A stretch of DNA of 47,221 nucleotides, taken from Verrucomicrobiota bacterium (GTDB lineage: Bacteria > Verrucomicrobiota > Verrucomicrobiia > Opitutales > Opitutaceae). The notes beneath the pieces are model-generated. The model had not been told where the DNA came from and ran no database searches. It saw nothing but the letters and a program-made list of their open reading frames with translations. The position numbers and the translations under genes were made by a program. Within the stretch, counting starts at the first letter, position 1, and the number at the start of each line of letters is the position of its first letter. Location of the stretch: positions 1 through 47,221 of the forward strand of contig JAEWIY010000117.1 of NCBI GenBank assembly GCA_023386835.1, in the 5' to 3' direction. Shown piece after piece: positions 37,165 through 44,297 of the stretch.

Positions 37165-37665
37165 CTAGGCGATTTCGAGGATCTCCAGCGTCGACGTGCC
37201 GGCGGGTACGGTGAACGTCACCTGTTTGCCAACGCGATGGTTCAGGAGCGCTTTCGCGAGCGGCGAGTGCGCGCTGATCCAGTGAGACTCGAGGTCCACT
37301 TCGTCGGCGCCGACGATGCGATAACGTGACACGTTGCCGGTCGGATCGCGCACCGTGACGGTATCACCAAAGCGCACGACGTCACCGGGCGCACTGGCCG
37401 GCACCACCTCGGCAGTGGCCAGGCTTTGCTGGAGTCGCCGGATTCGCTGATCGAGCGCCTGCAACTCGCGCCTTTGCTCCGGGTCGTCCAGTCGATTGGC
37501 CAGACGCGGGCGCTCCTCCTCGAGCAGTTGACGGAGTTCCGCTTGCAGACGCTCAGCGCCCTCCGCCGTGAGGGTATTCCGCGCCCCGGCCGGCAAGGTC
37601 GGCACAGCCGCGGGTGGAAGCGGTTCTTCGGTAAAATCCGACTCGCGCAAAAACGCCTTGCTCAT
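37165..37665 (-). CDS. GreA/GreB-family transcription elongation factor
   Basis: A 166-residue protein. About residues 30-85 are the antiparallel coiled coil that enters the RNA polymerase channel (LTAEGAERLQAELRQLLEEERPRLANRLDD...ELQALDQRIRRLQQSLA). The rest is the FKBP-like C-terminal domain (VRFGDTVTVRDPTGNVSRYRIVGADEVD, ISAHSPLAKALLNHRVGKQVTF). The loop between the coiled-coil arms reads RLDDPEQRREL rather than the usual acidic GDLxENAEY tip, so cleavage stimulation may differ from GreA. Monocistronic, N-terminally extended by about 30 residues. Confidence 0.85.
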   Translation of the reverse strand: MSKAFLRESDFTEEPLPPAAVPTLPAGARNTLTAEGAERLQAELRQLLEEERPRLANRLDDPEQRRELQALDQRIRRLQQSLATAEVVPASAPGDVVRFGDTVTVRDPTGNVSRYRIVGADEVDLESHWISAHSPLAKALLNHRVGKQVTFTVPAGTSTLEILEIA

Positions 37666-37720
37666 GCTCCAGTGTAGCCGAACCCGCCGTGGGATTCAAA
37701 TGGCGCTCTGGTGAGCGGCG

Positions 37721-38575
37721 TCAGATCCGGGTGGTAAACAGCTCGGGATGGAGTTCACCCACCGCGACGCGGGTCACACCGCCGGTCATCCGGATCGCGT
37801 AGTCCGGCGCGATCTCGATGCCGATCGTTCCACCCGGCATGTGCACCGTCAGTTCGGCGTCCACCAATCCGAGTCGATGCGCCACGGCCGCGGCCGCACT
37901 GGAGCTGCTGCCCGAAGCAAGTGTGTAACCGGCGCCGCGTTCCCAGATCTCAATGCGGATGTTGCGGCCATCCAGCACCTGCAGGAATTGGACGTTGGTT
38001 TTGCGCGGGAAATTCGGGTGCGTCTCCAACGCCGAACCGTAACGGTGGGCGAGTTCGGGCGAAACCTCGGGCAGCGGCAAAACGCAGTGCGGGTTGCCGA
38101 TCGTGGCCGCGCAGAACGTGAACGTCCGGTCGAGCACGGAAATGGACTCGTTCAACACCTCGCGCGGCGCTCCCGTCACCGGAATGTCGATACTGGTGAA
38201 GCGGACCCGGCCCATGTCGACCGTGATCAGGCGTCCGTTGTCCTTGATCACGGATTCGACGTGGCCGCCGGGTGTTTCGACGGTGAAGCGATCCGTGGCC
38301 AATTTTTGATCCCAGAGAAAACGCGAGAAGATCCGCAGCCCGTTGCCGGATTTTTCGGCTTCGGAGCCGTCGGGATTAAAAATGCGCAGGCCGAACTGGC
38401 TTTGGGCCGACGGCAGGGGCCCCCAGAGAATGCCGTCGGAACCGATGCCGAAATTGCGGTGGCAGATCACACGAATCTGCTCGGGTGTGGGCGCGTCCCA
38501 ATCGGGGTAGTCCGACGGCTGCAAGACGAGGTAGTCATTCCCGAGGGCGTGATATTTGTGGAAGCGCATGAACAA
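37721..38575 (-). CDS. dapF: Diaminopimelate epimerase homologue lacking both catalytic cysteines
   Basis: A 284-residue protein with the two-domain DapF fold and conserved surroundings of both active-site loops: HKYHALGNDYLV, NFGIGSDGILW, NPDGSEAEKSGNGLR, IGNPHCVLP, ERGAGYTLASGSSSS. DapF interconverts LL- and meso-diaminopimelate with two cysteines. Here the first (normally GNGLRC) is Ile82 and the second (normally TLACG) is Ser221. The protein therefore cannot use the usual two-thiol mechanism. It may be a divergent isomerase, a binding protein, or use other bases. Start 38575, or ATG 38569. Confidence 0.85.
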   Translation of the reverse strand: MFMRFHKYHALGNDYLVLQPSDYPDWDAPTPEQIRVICHRNFGIGSDGILWGPLPSAQSQFGLRIFNPDGSEAEKSGNGLRIFSRFLWDQKLATDRFTVETPGGHVESVIKDNGRLITVDMGRVRFTSIDIPVTGAPREVLNESISVLDRTFTFCAATIGNPHCVLPLPEVSPELAHRYGSALETHPNFPRKTNVQFLQVLDGRNIRIEIWERGAGYTLASGSSSSAAAAVAHRLGLVDAELTVHMPGGTIGIEIAPDYAIRMTGGVTRVAVGELHPELFTTRI

Positions 38576-38611
38576 AGGCGCGACCGCTAGCGGGTGCCGG
38601 ACCCGCAGACA

Positions 38612-38633
38612 AGCCGGCGTTGCAACGCCGGCT
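38612..38633. repeat. Perfect 22-base palindrome (REP-like)
   Basis: AGCCGGCGTTG and its exact reverse complement are joined with no loop, in the 158-base gap between the DapF homologue and the next gene. An adjacent hairpin GCGGGT-GCCGG-ACCCGC lies at 38590-38606. It looks like a dispersed palindromic repeat or a bidirectional termination structure; no T-run. Confidence 0.5.
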
Positions 38634-38733
38634 AGACGCGCTCGAGACTGCCCGACGCCGCCGGCGCCTGGCGGTGCTGCTGTGGCGACGGCTCACGCGC
38701 GGACCTGCCGACCTCAGGCCGGCCCGAGGCTCG

Positions 38734-40230
38734 TCAGTCCGCGTTACTCAGCGCCGGCTCGGCCCGGTAGCCGAAGAGCTGCCGTTCGCGAATCAGGTCG
38801 GCCACCGGCTGCGGGACCAGTTTCTCCCAAGCGGTATCGCCCGCCTGGAGACGCGTGAGCACGTCCTGCGAATAGATGTCGAGCACGGCGGGGTCATAGC
38901 CGACGACGCAGTCGACGTACTGGTTCTCGAGGAGGTGGGCGTAGAGATTGCGCAGATTCGCGCTCACCTGGAAATTGCGCGCGGTGACGAGGAGGTTGGA
39001 CGCAAAATCGCGGCCGGCGCGGGGAGGGGAGGAGCGCGGCGAGTCGCCGGAGAGGAAGCTCTCATACGCGGTGCGCCGCATCGGATAGATGTACAACTTG
39101 ACCGCGTGCCGAAACATCCGGCCAAACGATTCGAGAATGCCGCCAGGCAGGCTTTCGTAGTACTTCTGGTTGAAGATCTCGGTCAGGTTGTTGATGCCCA
39201 TCGCGACGCCGATCATCTCGTCGGTGTATCGACGGAAATAGGACGTCAGCCGGTAGTACTCCGAATAATTGGAGATCAGCACGGTCATCCCGATCTCCCC
39301 AAGTGTGTCGACCCGGGCGAGGAAGTCGTTCGCGTCGAGGTCCCCCGACACGAGCAGGTTGTTCATCGTGATCTCCATCAGCACGACGAGCTCCTTTCCC
39401 TGCACGGCCGGCTCCTGCATGAACTGGGCGCACGCGCAATTCAGCATGTCGACGTTCAGGTGCGTGACGGGGCGGAAGCGGCCGCGCTCGACGAGGATCG
39501 CCTTGCGCCGGAGCACCTCGGACGGTTGCAACACTTCGCGACCGGGACCGAACAGGACGGCGTTGGTCAGCCCGAAGCGAACGAGGTGCAGCGACATCAG
39601 CCGGTTGTCGACCTGCTCGAAGAGCGGGCCGGAGAACTTGAGCATGTCGACCTCGATCCGGTCGGCGCCGACGTTGTCGACCAGCGAGGCGATCAACTTG
39701 GAGGGATCGTCGCGATAGTAGAAGGCGCCGTAGATCAGGTTGACGCCAACGATGCCGAGCGCCTGCTGCTGCAGCACATTGTCGCGATCCCACATGCGCA
39801 CGTGGATGATGATCTCGCTCGGAGCCGCGCCGGGTTCGGGTTCAAAGCGGATGCCCATCCAGCCGTGGCATTCGTTGTTTCCCTTGTAACTCTTGGCGGC
39901 GACCGTATCCGCGAAGACAAAGAAGGCGGTTCGGTCGCCACGCTGTTCCGCCAAGCGTTCGCGCAGCAGCGTGAACTCGTGGTCGAGCATCGTGACCAGC
40001 CGCTCGCGCGAGACGTACCGCGGGGCTTTGCCGTAGATCGAATCGCTGAACGTCATGTCGTACGCCGACATCGACTTCGCCACTGTGCCGGCCGCCCCTC
40101 CGGCCTGGAAGAAGACGCGAGCGACTTCCTGTCCAGCCCCGATCTCGGCAAACGTCCCGTACTTCTGGTCGTCGAGGTTGATCGTGAGCGCCTTGCGGTT
40201 GGTGGTCAGGAGATCCGAGCCTTGTGACAT
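38734..40230 (-). CDS. Conserved 498-residue protein of unknown function
   Basis: Soluble, uniformly conserved-looking protein beginning MSQGSDLLTTNRKALTINLD, with GTFAEIGAGQEVARVFFQAGG, TMLDHEFTLL, IFNQKYYESLPGGILESFG and a C-terminal VVGYDPAVLDIYS. I recall similar proteins in Bacteroidetes, sometimes labelled as nicotinate-nucleotide adenylyltransferases, but I see no nucleotidyltransferase HxGH motif to support that. ATG 40230 is chosen because the conserved sequence starts there; the frame is open for 77 more codons of Arg/Pro-rich residues. The 234 bases upstream to 40464 hold nothing I can name. Confidence 0.7.
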   Translation of the reverse strand: MSQGSDLLTTNRKALTINLDDQKYGTFAEIGAGQEVARVFFQAGGAAGTVAKSMSAYDMTFSDSIYGKAPRYVSRERLVTMLDHEFTLLRERLAEQRGDRTAFFVFADTVAAKSYKGNNECHGWMGIRFEPEPGAAPSEIIIHVRMWDRDNVLQQQALGIVGVNLIYGAFYYRDDPSKLIASLVDNVGADRIEVDMLKFSGPLFEQVDNRLMSLHLVRFGLTNAVLFGPGREVLQPSEVLRRKAILVERGRFRPVTHLNVDMLNCACAQFMQEPAVQGKELVVLMEITMNNLLVSGDLDANDFLARVDTLGEIGMTVLISNYSEYYRLTSYFRRYTDEMIGVAMGINNLTEIFNQKYYESLPGGILESFGRMFRHAVKLYIYPMRRTAYESFLSGDSPRSSPPRAGRDFASNLLVTARNFQVSANLRNLYAHLLENQYVDCVVGYDPAVLDIYSQDVLTRLQAGDTAWEKLVPQPVADLIRERQLFGYRAEPALSNAD

Positions 40231-40464
40231 GGCGGGGACCAGCGTCACATTGATTGCCCGGAGGTGCAACTTCACTCGCGGCGGCGGTGGCCGCTGTGGT
40301 CCGCAAAATCGGGCTTCGCGCATTGGCCGCAGCGATACACCCGCCCGCCCCAAGCGGGCGTGTGACAGCAGCGGATGACGGCCCAAAACGCGGCGTTTGC
40401 CCGCGCTCAGGCCACCCTCCGGCCCGCCCGCCGGCGTGAGCCAGTCGGCCACCCGCGACACCGG

Positions 40465-40800
40465 TTACATCCCGTCGATCAATCGATCGATCCGGACCGG
40501 GCTTGGGTCTCGTCGGGCGCGGTCAAGTGAAGGTGGATCATCGTGGTCTCCAGAAAAGCGTGCCCCAGGTATGACGCAATCAGCCGAACGGATACACCGT
40601 CTTCGAGCAGCCGCGTCGCGTCGGAGTGACGCAGCCCATGCGTGCTTGTCCCCTTCGGTAGCCGCGCCGCCGGTCCGGCCAGGCGCAGGCAATTACCTCG
40701 TCGAAAAGCTTGTAATATTTGCGGAGCAAGTCCAAGCTGGCGTTGCTGAGATGTCTCTTACGAAACCGCGAGGACAGAAGCAACGGTGCCGTCTCGGAGC
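40465..40800 (-). pseudogene. Degenerate tyrosine recombinase (C-terminal part)
   Basis: On the minus strand one frame reads RKRHLSNASLDLLRKYYKLF, then the homology jumps to another frame: LPKGTSTHGLRHSDATRLLE, GVSVRLIASYLGHAFLETT, MIHLHLTAPDETQARSGSID. This matches the C-terminal half of tyrosine recombinases, with HxLRH and LGH boxes, but the catalytic Tyr expected in TTxIYLHLT is His, and there is a frameshift plus a likely deletion between the two parts. The N-terminal part is absent. A relic beside the integron rather than its integrase: the sequence is closer to transposon-associated recombinases. Confidence 0.7.
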
Positions 40801-40906
40801 TGCTCGGAGATCTGGCGGGGCGCGAAGCGGTCAAGGCGATGCGCGAGTTCGCGCTCGGCGGTAGCAGTGATAGCACAGATCTCAGGTAGAAGCTGATGGA
40901 AAGCGC

Positions 40907-41365
40907 GTGCCAATGAGACGGAGGCGGTTGTTGGCTTACATTGCACTGCTTGGCATGTTGTTGCTTCTCTGTTTGCCGGTGTATGGTTACATCCGCTGGA
41001 CCAGCCCTAGGTACTGGGCCGAGTTTACGGATAGTTCCGGAGACATTAAGATACGCCTTTTATCTCGATGTGCTTTGTTTACGGGCAGCCAGTGGGATTT
41101 AAAAGTGGAGGCATACGAGGGACGGATATTGATGGCGGCGGCGACGATTCTCAAGAACGGCGATTCCCCATGGGACTTTCCGGAGATTCGCGAAGCCAAA
41201 TTCGATCAGAAGACCAACGAGTTTACCGTGCTGTTTCACGCGAGGGACAAGGTTACCAAAATTGTGGTGAAGCTGGAGCTGGGAGAGTTCCGGTTGCACA
41301 ATTACGTCGAGAAAGGTGCAGCGGTCGAAGAATTGGTGGAGGCGGAAGCGCGAAGCTCTCCTTGA
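40907..41365 (+). CDS. Small single-pass membrane protein of unknown function
   Basis: A 152-residue protein with one N-terminal helix (RLLAYIALLGMLLLLCLPVYGYI) and a soluble remainder of alternating charged and hydrophobic residues (KIRLLSRCALFTGSQWDLKVEAYEG). It lies between two pseudogenes and has lower GC than the genes to its left. No attC-like site follows it, so it is not a cassette in its present form. No family recognised. Confidence 0.6.
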   Translation: MPMRRRRLLAYIALLGMLLLLCLPVYGYIRWTSPRYWAEFTDSSGDIKIRLLSRCALFTGSQWDLKVEAYEGRILMAAATILKNGDSPWDFPEIREAKFDQKTNEFTVLFHARDKVTKIVVKLELGEFRLHNYVEKGAAVEELVEAEARSSP

Positions 41366-41399
41366 CGCGTTCCGTCTCAAGAGCGGCGCGTGGTAAGTT

Positions 41400-41730
41400 G
41401 CCGCGGATTTGGTGAAGCTCGCGCCACGGCCCATCAAGCCGAGGCAACTTGTGGTGGAGACCAAATACCCCGCCTTTTCGGCTGCCAGACCAAGAACACG
41501 GCACCGGGTACAGTCCGCCGGAACAAATCTGGCAATGGTCGGTGAAGGAGCTTCGTCGACTCATCCCAAAATAGCGGACATCTAGCGGCCGATACGCGTA
41601 CCTAATGAACTGGCTATCGGTGATGGGCCTGCCGCGCAGCTGCTTTCGAACCACGATCGGGTCGTAGTCAAATGCCTCACGAACGAGCAGGGGGGGGGCA
41701 GCTTTTGCAGCCTTTGCAGCGACACGCTTT
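41400..41730 (-). pseudogene. Frameshifted fragment of an ISP-type restriction-modification gene
   Basis: Minus-strand residues KRVAAKAAKAAPPLL...REAFDYDPIVVRK, then ITDSQFIRYAYRPLDVRYF, continuing in a shifted frame as WDESTKLLHRPLPDLFRRTV and WSPPQVASA. RYAYRPFDxRxLYW-ESTKLLDRPRPDLFPHV is a conserved block of the large type ISP / fused methylase-restriction proteins. Only about 100 codons survive and at least one frameshift is present, next to a run of nine Gs at 41691-41699. The rest of the gene is missing. Homology judged by eye. Confidence 0.5.
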
Positions 41731-41739
41731 CAGAACGCA

Positions 41740-42036
41740 TCGTAGCCCGGATTGAATATACGGCCAAAGAGTACCTTGCTTCGCGCGCTCCTCCAGATAC
41801 AACTTCGCCGTCGCCACCGAGGCCGGACAATGCCGCTGCTTGCAGAAATGCAAATAACCCAGAATCGTCCGCTGATGACGCACGATGATGTCGGACGCCA
41901 GCCCGCTGCCGGCCAGCGCCGCTGGCCATCCCGGAAACCGAACGCCCCCTGTCGGGTTCCGGTTTCCGGTTCCGCTTTTCGGGGCTTCATTCACGACCCC
42001 CTTGCAACGGCTGGAACGCCTCAAATCTTTCACCAA
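41740..42036 (-). pseudogene. Truncated integron-integrase-like gene (N-terminal domain)
   Basis: The minus-strand frame reads RFPGWPAALAGSGLASDIIV then RHQRTILGYLHFCKQRHCPA and SVATAKLYLEERAKQG, an N-terminal SAM-like core-binding domain as in IntI/XerC-type tyrosine recombinases. Homology stops after about 70 residues where the restriction-modification fragment begins, so the catalytic domain is gone. The position and divergent orientation, some 90 bases from the first cassette core site, are those of an integron integrase. The family call is by eye; a generic phage-type integrase is the alternative. Confidence 0.55.
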
Positions 42037-42092
42037 ATGTCGCTTCCGCCAAAAAATCCCCCCTTCAAGTCACTCCGAATCCTCCCAAACTC

Positions 42093-42109
42093 CGGAACTC
42101 CGAGTTCCG
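42093..42109. promoter_or_regulatory. 17-base palindrome upstream of the first cassette
   Basis: CGGAACTC-C-GAGTTCCG is a perfect 8+1+8 inverted repeat, 12 bases before the first core site. It may be part of attI, an operator in the integrase/cassette promoter region, or a hairpin. It does not match the TGTTC-N4-GAACA type of LexA box. Confidence 0.4.
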
Positions 42110-42121
42110 CATAATAACACT

Positions 42122-42128
42122 GTTCGGC
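42122..42128 (+). other. First integron core site (attI end)
   Basis: GTTCGGC follows an AT-rich stretch (ATAATAACACT). No R'' box or folded attC lies upstream, so this is the attI-side junction of the array. Recombination would occur between the G and the first T. The bases TTCGGC are complementary to the R'' box GCCGAAC at the end of cassette 1. Confidence 0.7.
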
Positions 42129-42137
42129 AAAAGCAGC

Positions 42138-42365
42138 ATGTCATCATCCCCGTCACCGCCGCCAAGGAAGAGGATCGCTAAGTGGTGGGCGGTGGGAGGA
42201 GCTATTGGACTAGCAGGCCTCTACTACGGCGGTCTTCGTGGCGGCGCGTTCCTTTTCACCGCTGGTTGGTACGTAGTGTCGGTGGCATTCCTATTTTGGA
42301 TCGAGAATCGACGCGGTGGCGGTGGCTCCGCGTCCAAAGAGGTTTACAGGGACAAGACGTCATGA
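42138..42365 (+). CDS. Cassette 1: two-helix membrane protein
   Basis: A 75-residue protein. A Ser/Pro/Lys-rich head is followed by two hydrophobic segments (WWAVGGAIGLAGLYYGGLRG and AFLFTAGWYVVSVAFLFWI), then a Gly-rich charged tail. The start lies 9 bases after the core site. Function unknown. Confidence 0.6.
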   Translation: MSSSPSPPPRKRIAKWWAVGGAIGLAGLYYGGLRGGAFLFTAGWYVVSVAFLFWIENRRGGGGSASKEVYRDKTS

Positions 42366-42373
42366 TCCAGAGA

Positions 42374-42483
42374 GCCGAACAAGCCGCCCAGCCAACGCGG
42401 GGGGCTGCACGCGGGCGGGCGATTCTGCGGCAATCGAAACTCTGCACTGGCTCGCCCCGCGCGGCTGGTCTATAGCGTTGGGC
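42374..42483 (+). repeat. attC site 1 (110 bp)
   Basis: R'' GCCGAAC at 42374 and R' GTTGGGC at 42477 bracket an imperfect palindrome; inner arms CGCCCAGCCAACGCGG and CCCCGCGCGGCTGG pair. Confidence 0.85.
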
Positions 42484-42488
42484 AGACA

Positions 42489-42779
42489 ATGAGCTCAGGT
42501 CCGCAGGTGACTGCCGTCTTTGAAGTCGTCGCCGGTACCGTGGTGTTTTTATCGTTTGTCACCTTCGCGCTTCTATTGAGCACGCTTCGATCCTATGTCG
42601 ACGAAGAGAAGCTCCGGGAAGAGTCTAGCGTTTCCCAGTCATTCCACTCCATTCTGCCACCTGAGCATCTGTTGACGGCGGCAGGGAAGAGCCGAGCAAA
42701 GCTAGCGAAGATTATGCTCGGAATTCTGGTCGTGTCCGTCAGCGCAATCATCGTCCGGAATCAACTATTCCACCCGTGA
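42489..42779 (+). CDS. Cassette 2: two-helix membrane protein
   Basis: A 96-residue protein with helices at about 10-32 (VFEVVAGTVVFLSFVTFALLL) and 72-88 (IMLGILVVSVSAIIV) joined by a charged segment (YVDEEKLREESS). Starts 5 bases after the core site. No family recognised. Confidence 0.65.
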   Translation: MSSGPQVTAVFEVVAGTVVFLSFVTFALLLSTLRSYVDEEKLREESSVSQSFHSILPPEHLLTAAGKSRAKLAKIMLGILVVSVSAIIVRNQLFHP

Positions 42780-42786
42780 AGAAGAA

Positions 42787-42897
42787 GGCCCAACAAGCCG
42801 CCCAGCCAACGCGGGGGAAATCACCCGTTTGGGCGATCAGCTGGCCGTCGCGATTCTGTACTGGCTCGCCCCGCGCGGCTGGTCTAGTTCGTTCGGC
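42787..42897 (+). repeat. attC site 2 (111 bp)
   Basis: R'' GCCCAAC (42787) and R' GTTCGGC (42891). Same family as attC 1: both share AAGCCGCCCAGCCAACGCGG and CTGGCTCGCCCCGCGCGGCT. Confidence 0.87.
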
Positions 42898-42911
42898 AAA
42901 AGTTGTGACAC

Positions 42912-43172
42912 ATGCACTCGGGTGAATCGAAAAGCTGGTGGTGGTTGGCAGCGCTTCTACTGCCGTTTTTTGCCGTTGGAGCCTATTTCGCACAGTCAGA
43001 GCCCCCGTCTTCGTCCTGTTGGGGAGCGATTGCCGGCGCGACGCTTGCGTCTGCTTCCGCCGCCATTTCGATCAGGAAGCGAGAGTGCCATTGCCGCATC
43101 GCGTTGGTCGCAGCGATCGCATCGGTGCTCTTCGCAGGCTTCGCCATCGTTGCGGGTATACCAGTCTCATGA
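42912..43172 (+). CDS. Cassette 3: small membrane protein
   Basis: An 86-residue protein with two or three hydrophobic segments (WWLAALLLPFFAVGAYFA, GAIAGATLASASAAISI, IALVAAIASVLFAGFAIVAG). Starts 14 bases after the core site. Unknown function. Confidence 0.6.
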   Translation: MHSGESKSWWWLAALLLPFFAVGAYFAQSEPPSSSCWGAIAGATLASASAAISIRKRECHCRIALVAAIASVLFAGFAIVAGIPVS

Positions 43173-43191
43173 TCGCGCGAAGTAAAAAGGA

Positions 43192-43303
43192 GCCGAACCA
43201 GCCGCCACAGCGCAACGCGGGCAGCCGTCCGTCTTCGGACGATTCGTCTGCATCCGAAACTTCGTCCTCGCTCGGCCCGCGTGGCTGATCTGAAACGATC
43301 GGC
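43192..43303 (+). repeat. attC site 3 (112 bp) with variant core GATCGGC
   Basis: R'' GCCGAAC (43192). The R' position reads GATCGGC (43297-43303) instead of GTTCGGC; those bases belong to cassette 4, whose R'' carries the matching change. Confidence 0.8.
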
Positions 43304-43312
43304 GGAAGAAAG

Positions 43313-43564
43313 ATGATCGAAGGCATTGCTCAGCTGCTCCTCGCCATCGGCGCTCTGTTGCTGGAGATCGCTGTTTGGGCAATCGCGGGTCTTTACATAG
43401 CAGTTCGAGCCATCGGCTCCCCGGCTCACAGAGAGAAGATTCGTCTGGAGTGGCACAGCGGCTGGAAAGGAAAGATGTCACTGTTGGTTTCCGGTGCGTT
43501 TTGGATTACGGTTGTCGCGGCCGCTGGCTACATCTGGCTACCTGTCCGCTCCGCTGCCTTATGA
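43313..43564 (+). CDS. Cassette 4: two-helix membrane protein
   Basis: An 83-residue protein with a long hydrophobic N-terminus (IAQLLLAIGALLLEIAVWAI, extended by AGLYIAV) and a second helix (LLVSGAFWITVVAAAGYIWL) separated by a basic linker (GSPAHREKIRLEWHSGWKGK). The stop is 5 bases before R''. Unknown function. Confidence 0.65.
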   Translation: MIEGIAQLLLAIGALLLEIAVWAIAGLYIAVRAIGSPAHREKIRLEWHSGWKGKMSLLVSGAFWITVVAAAGYIWLPVRSAAL

Positions 43565-43569
43565 AGAAA

Positions 43570-43678
43570 GCCGATCCAGCCGCCGAGCGAACGCGGCCAG
43601 CCGTCCGTTGGCGACCGCTCTTTCCGCACATGAAGCATCGCAGTAATCGGGCCGCGCGGCTCAGCTGAGGCGTTGGGC
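43570..43678 (+). repeat. attC site 4 (109 bp)
   Basis: R'' GCCGATC (43570), the exact complement of the cassette's own leading core GATCGGC; R' GTTGGGC (43672) comes from cassette 5. Body nearly identical to attC 10. Confidence 0.87.
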
Positions 43679-43685
43679 AAAAGAA

Positions 43686-44195
43686 ATGACGATCTGGCGT
43701 ATCAAGGCCGGCGTTCCAAGTTTGGCTGACGCTCTTCTCGTAGTTGGAGGCTTGATCGGCGTCTGCTCGCTGTTCATCCCGTGCGTCGAGCCGCTCCTGG
43801 ACTTTTTCGAGCCGAGAGGTCTGTCGTACCTTGGCTATTTCATCGGATTGTTGCTCATGCTCGGAGCCGGTGCTGCCGGCGTCTGGGCGTTCTTGAGAAA
43901 TGAAAAGAAGATGAGATGGGAAGTTGTCATTCCCCGGCGGGTGTTCGCGATCACGGCGGCACCGCTCATTTTCATCGCGATACACCTGACGTCGCCTTGG
44001 GCATGGAGCACAGATCTCGGATTCTTCGAGCACATCGCGCTCCTGGTCGTTCTCTTCATCCCATTGTTCGGTATCGTTGTGAGGCTATCGCTTCGATTTC
44101 CGGCGAGGGCCGCCGAAGTCGCAATTTGGTTTCACGTCGGCCTCGCCGGTTTGGGCGTTATTGCGAAAGCCGCGTCCCTGTTCATGAAGAAATGA
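43686..44195 (+). CDS. Cassette 5: polytopic membrane protein
   Basis: A 169-residue protein with four or five hydrophobic segments (LADALLVVGGLIGVCSLFI, YLGYFIGLLLMLGAGAAGV, VFAITAAPLIFIAIHL, HIALLVVLFIPLFGIVV, VGLAGLGVIAKAASLF). The largest cassette gene. The start is 7 bases after the core site. No family recognised. Confidence 0.7.
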   Translation: MTIWRIKAGVPSLADALLVVGGLIGVCSLFIPCVEPLLDFFEPRGLSYLGYFIGLLLMLGAGAAGVWAFLRNEKKMRWEVVIPRRVFAITAAPLIFIAIHLTSPWAWSTDLGFFEHIALLVVLFIPLFGIVVRLSLRFPARAAEVAIWFHVGLAGLGVIAKAASLFMKK

Positions 44196-44202
44196 AAGCT
44201 GA

Positions 44203-44289
44203 CCCCAACCAGGCGCCAGAGCCAACGCGGATGAACGTCCGGCCTGCGGATGGAGCCCTGGGGCCGCGTGGCTCATCTTAGCTTTAGGC
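44203..44289 (+). repeat. attC site 5 (87 bp)
   Basis: R'' CCCCAAC (44203; one base off the complement of GTTGGGC) and a variant R' TTTAGGC (44283). Inner arms CAGAGCCAACGCGG and GGGGCCGCGTGGCTC can pair. Confidence 0.7.
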
Positions 44290-44297
44290 TGAAAACC

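Noticed and set aside
38620..40227. A 535-codon plus-strand frame opposite the conserved unknown gene
   Set aside because: The minus-strand product resembles a conserved family; the plus-strand one is charged and repetitive.
40907..41365. An additional integron cassette to the left of the integrase relic
   Set aside because: No attC or core site flanks this gene, and it lies on the wrong side of the integrase relic.
41691..41699. Run of nine Gs as a phase-variation tract
   Set aside because: It lies in a pseudogene fragment with other lesions; more likely decay or a sequencing-prone homopolymer.
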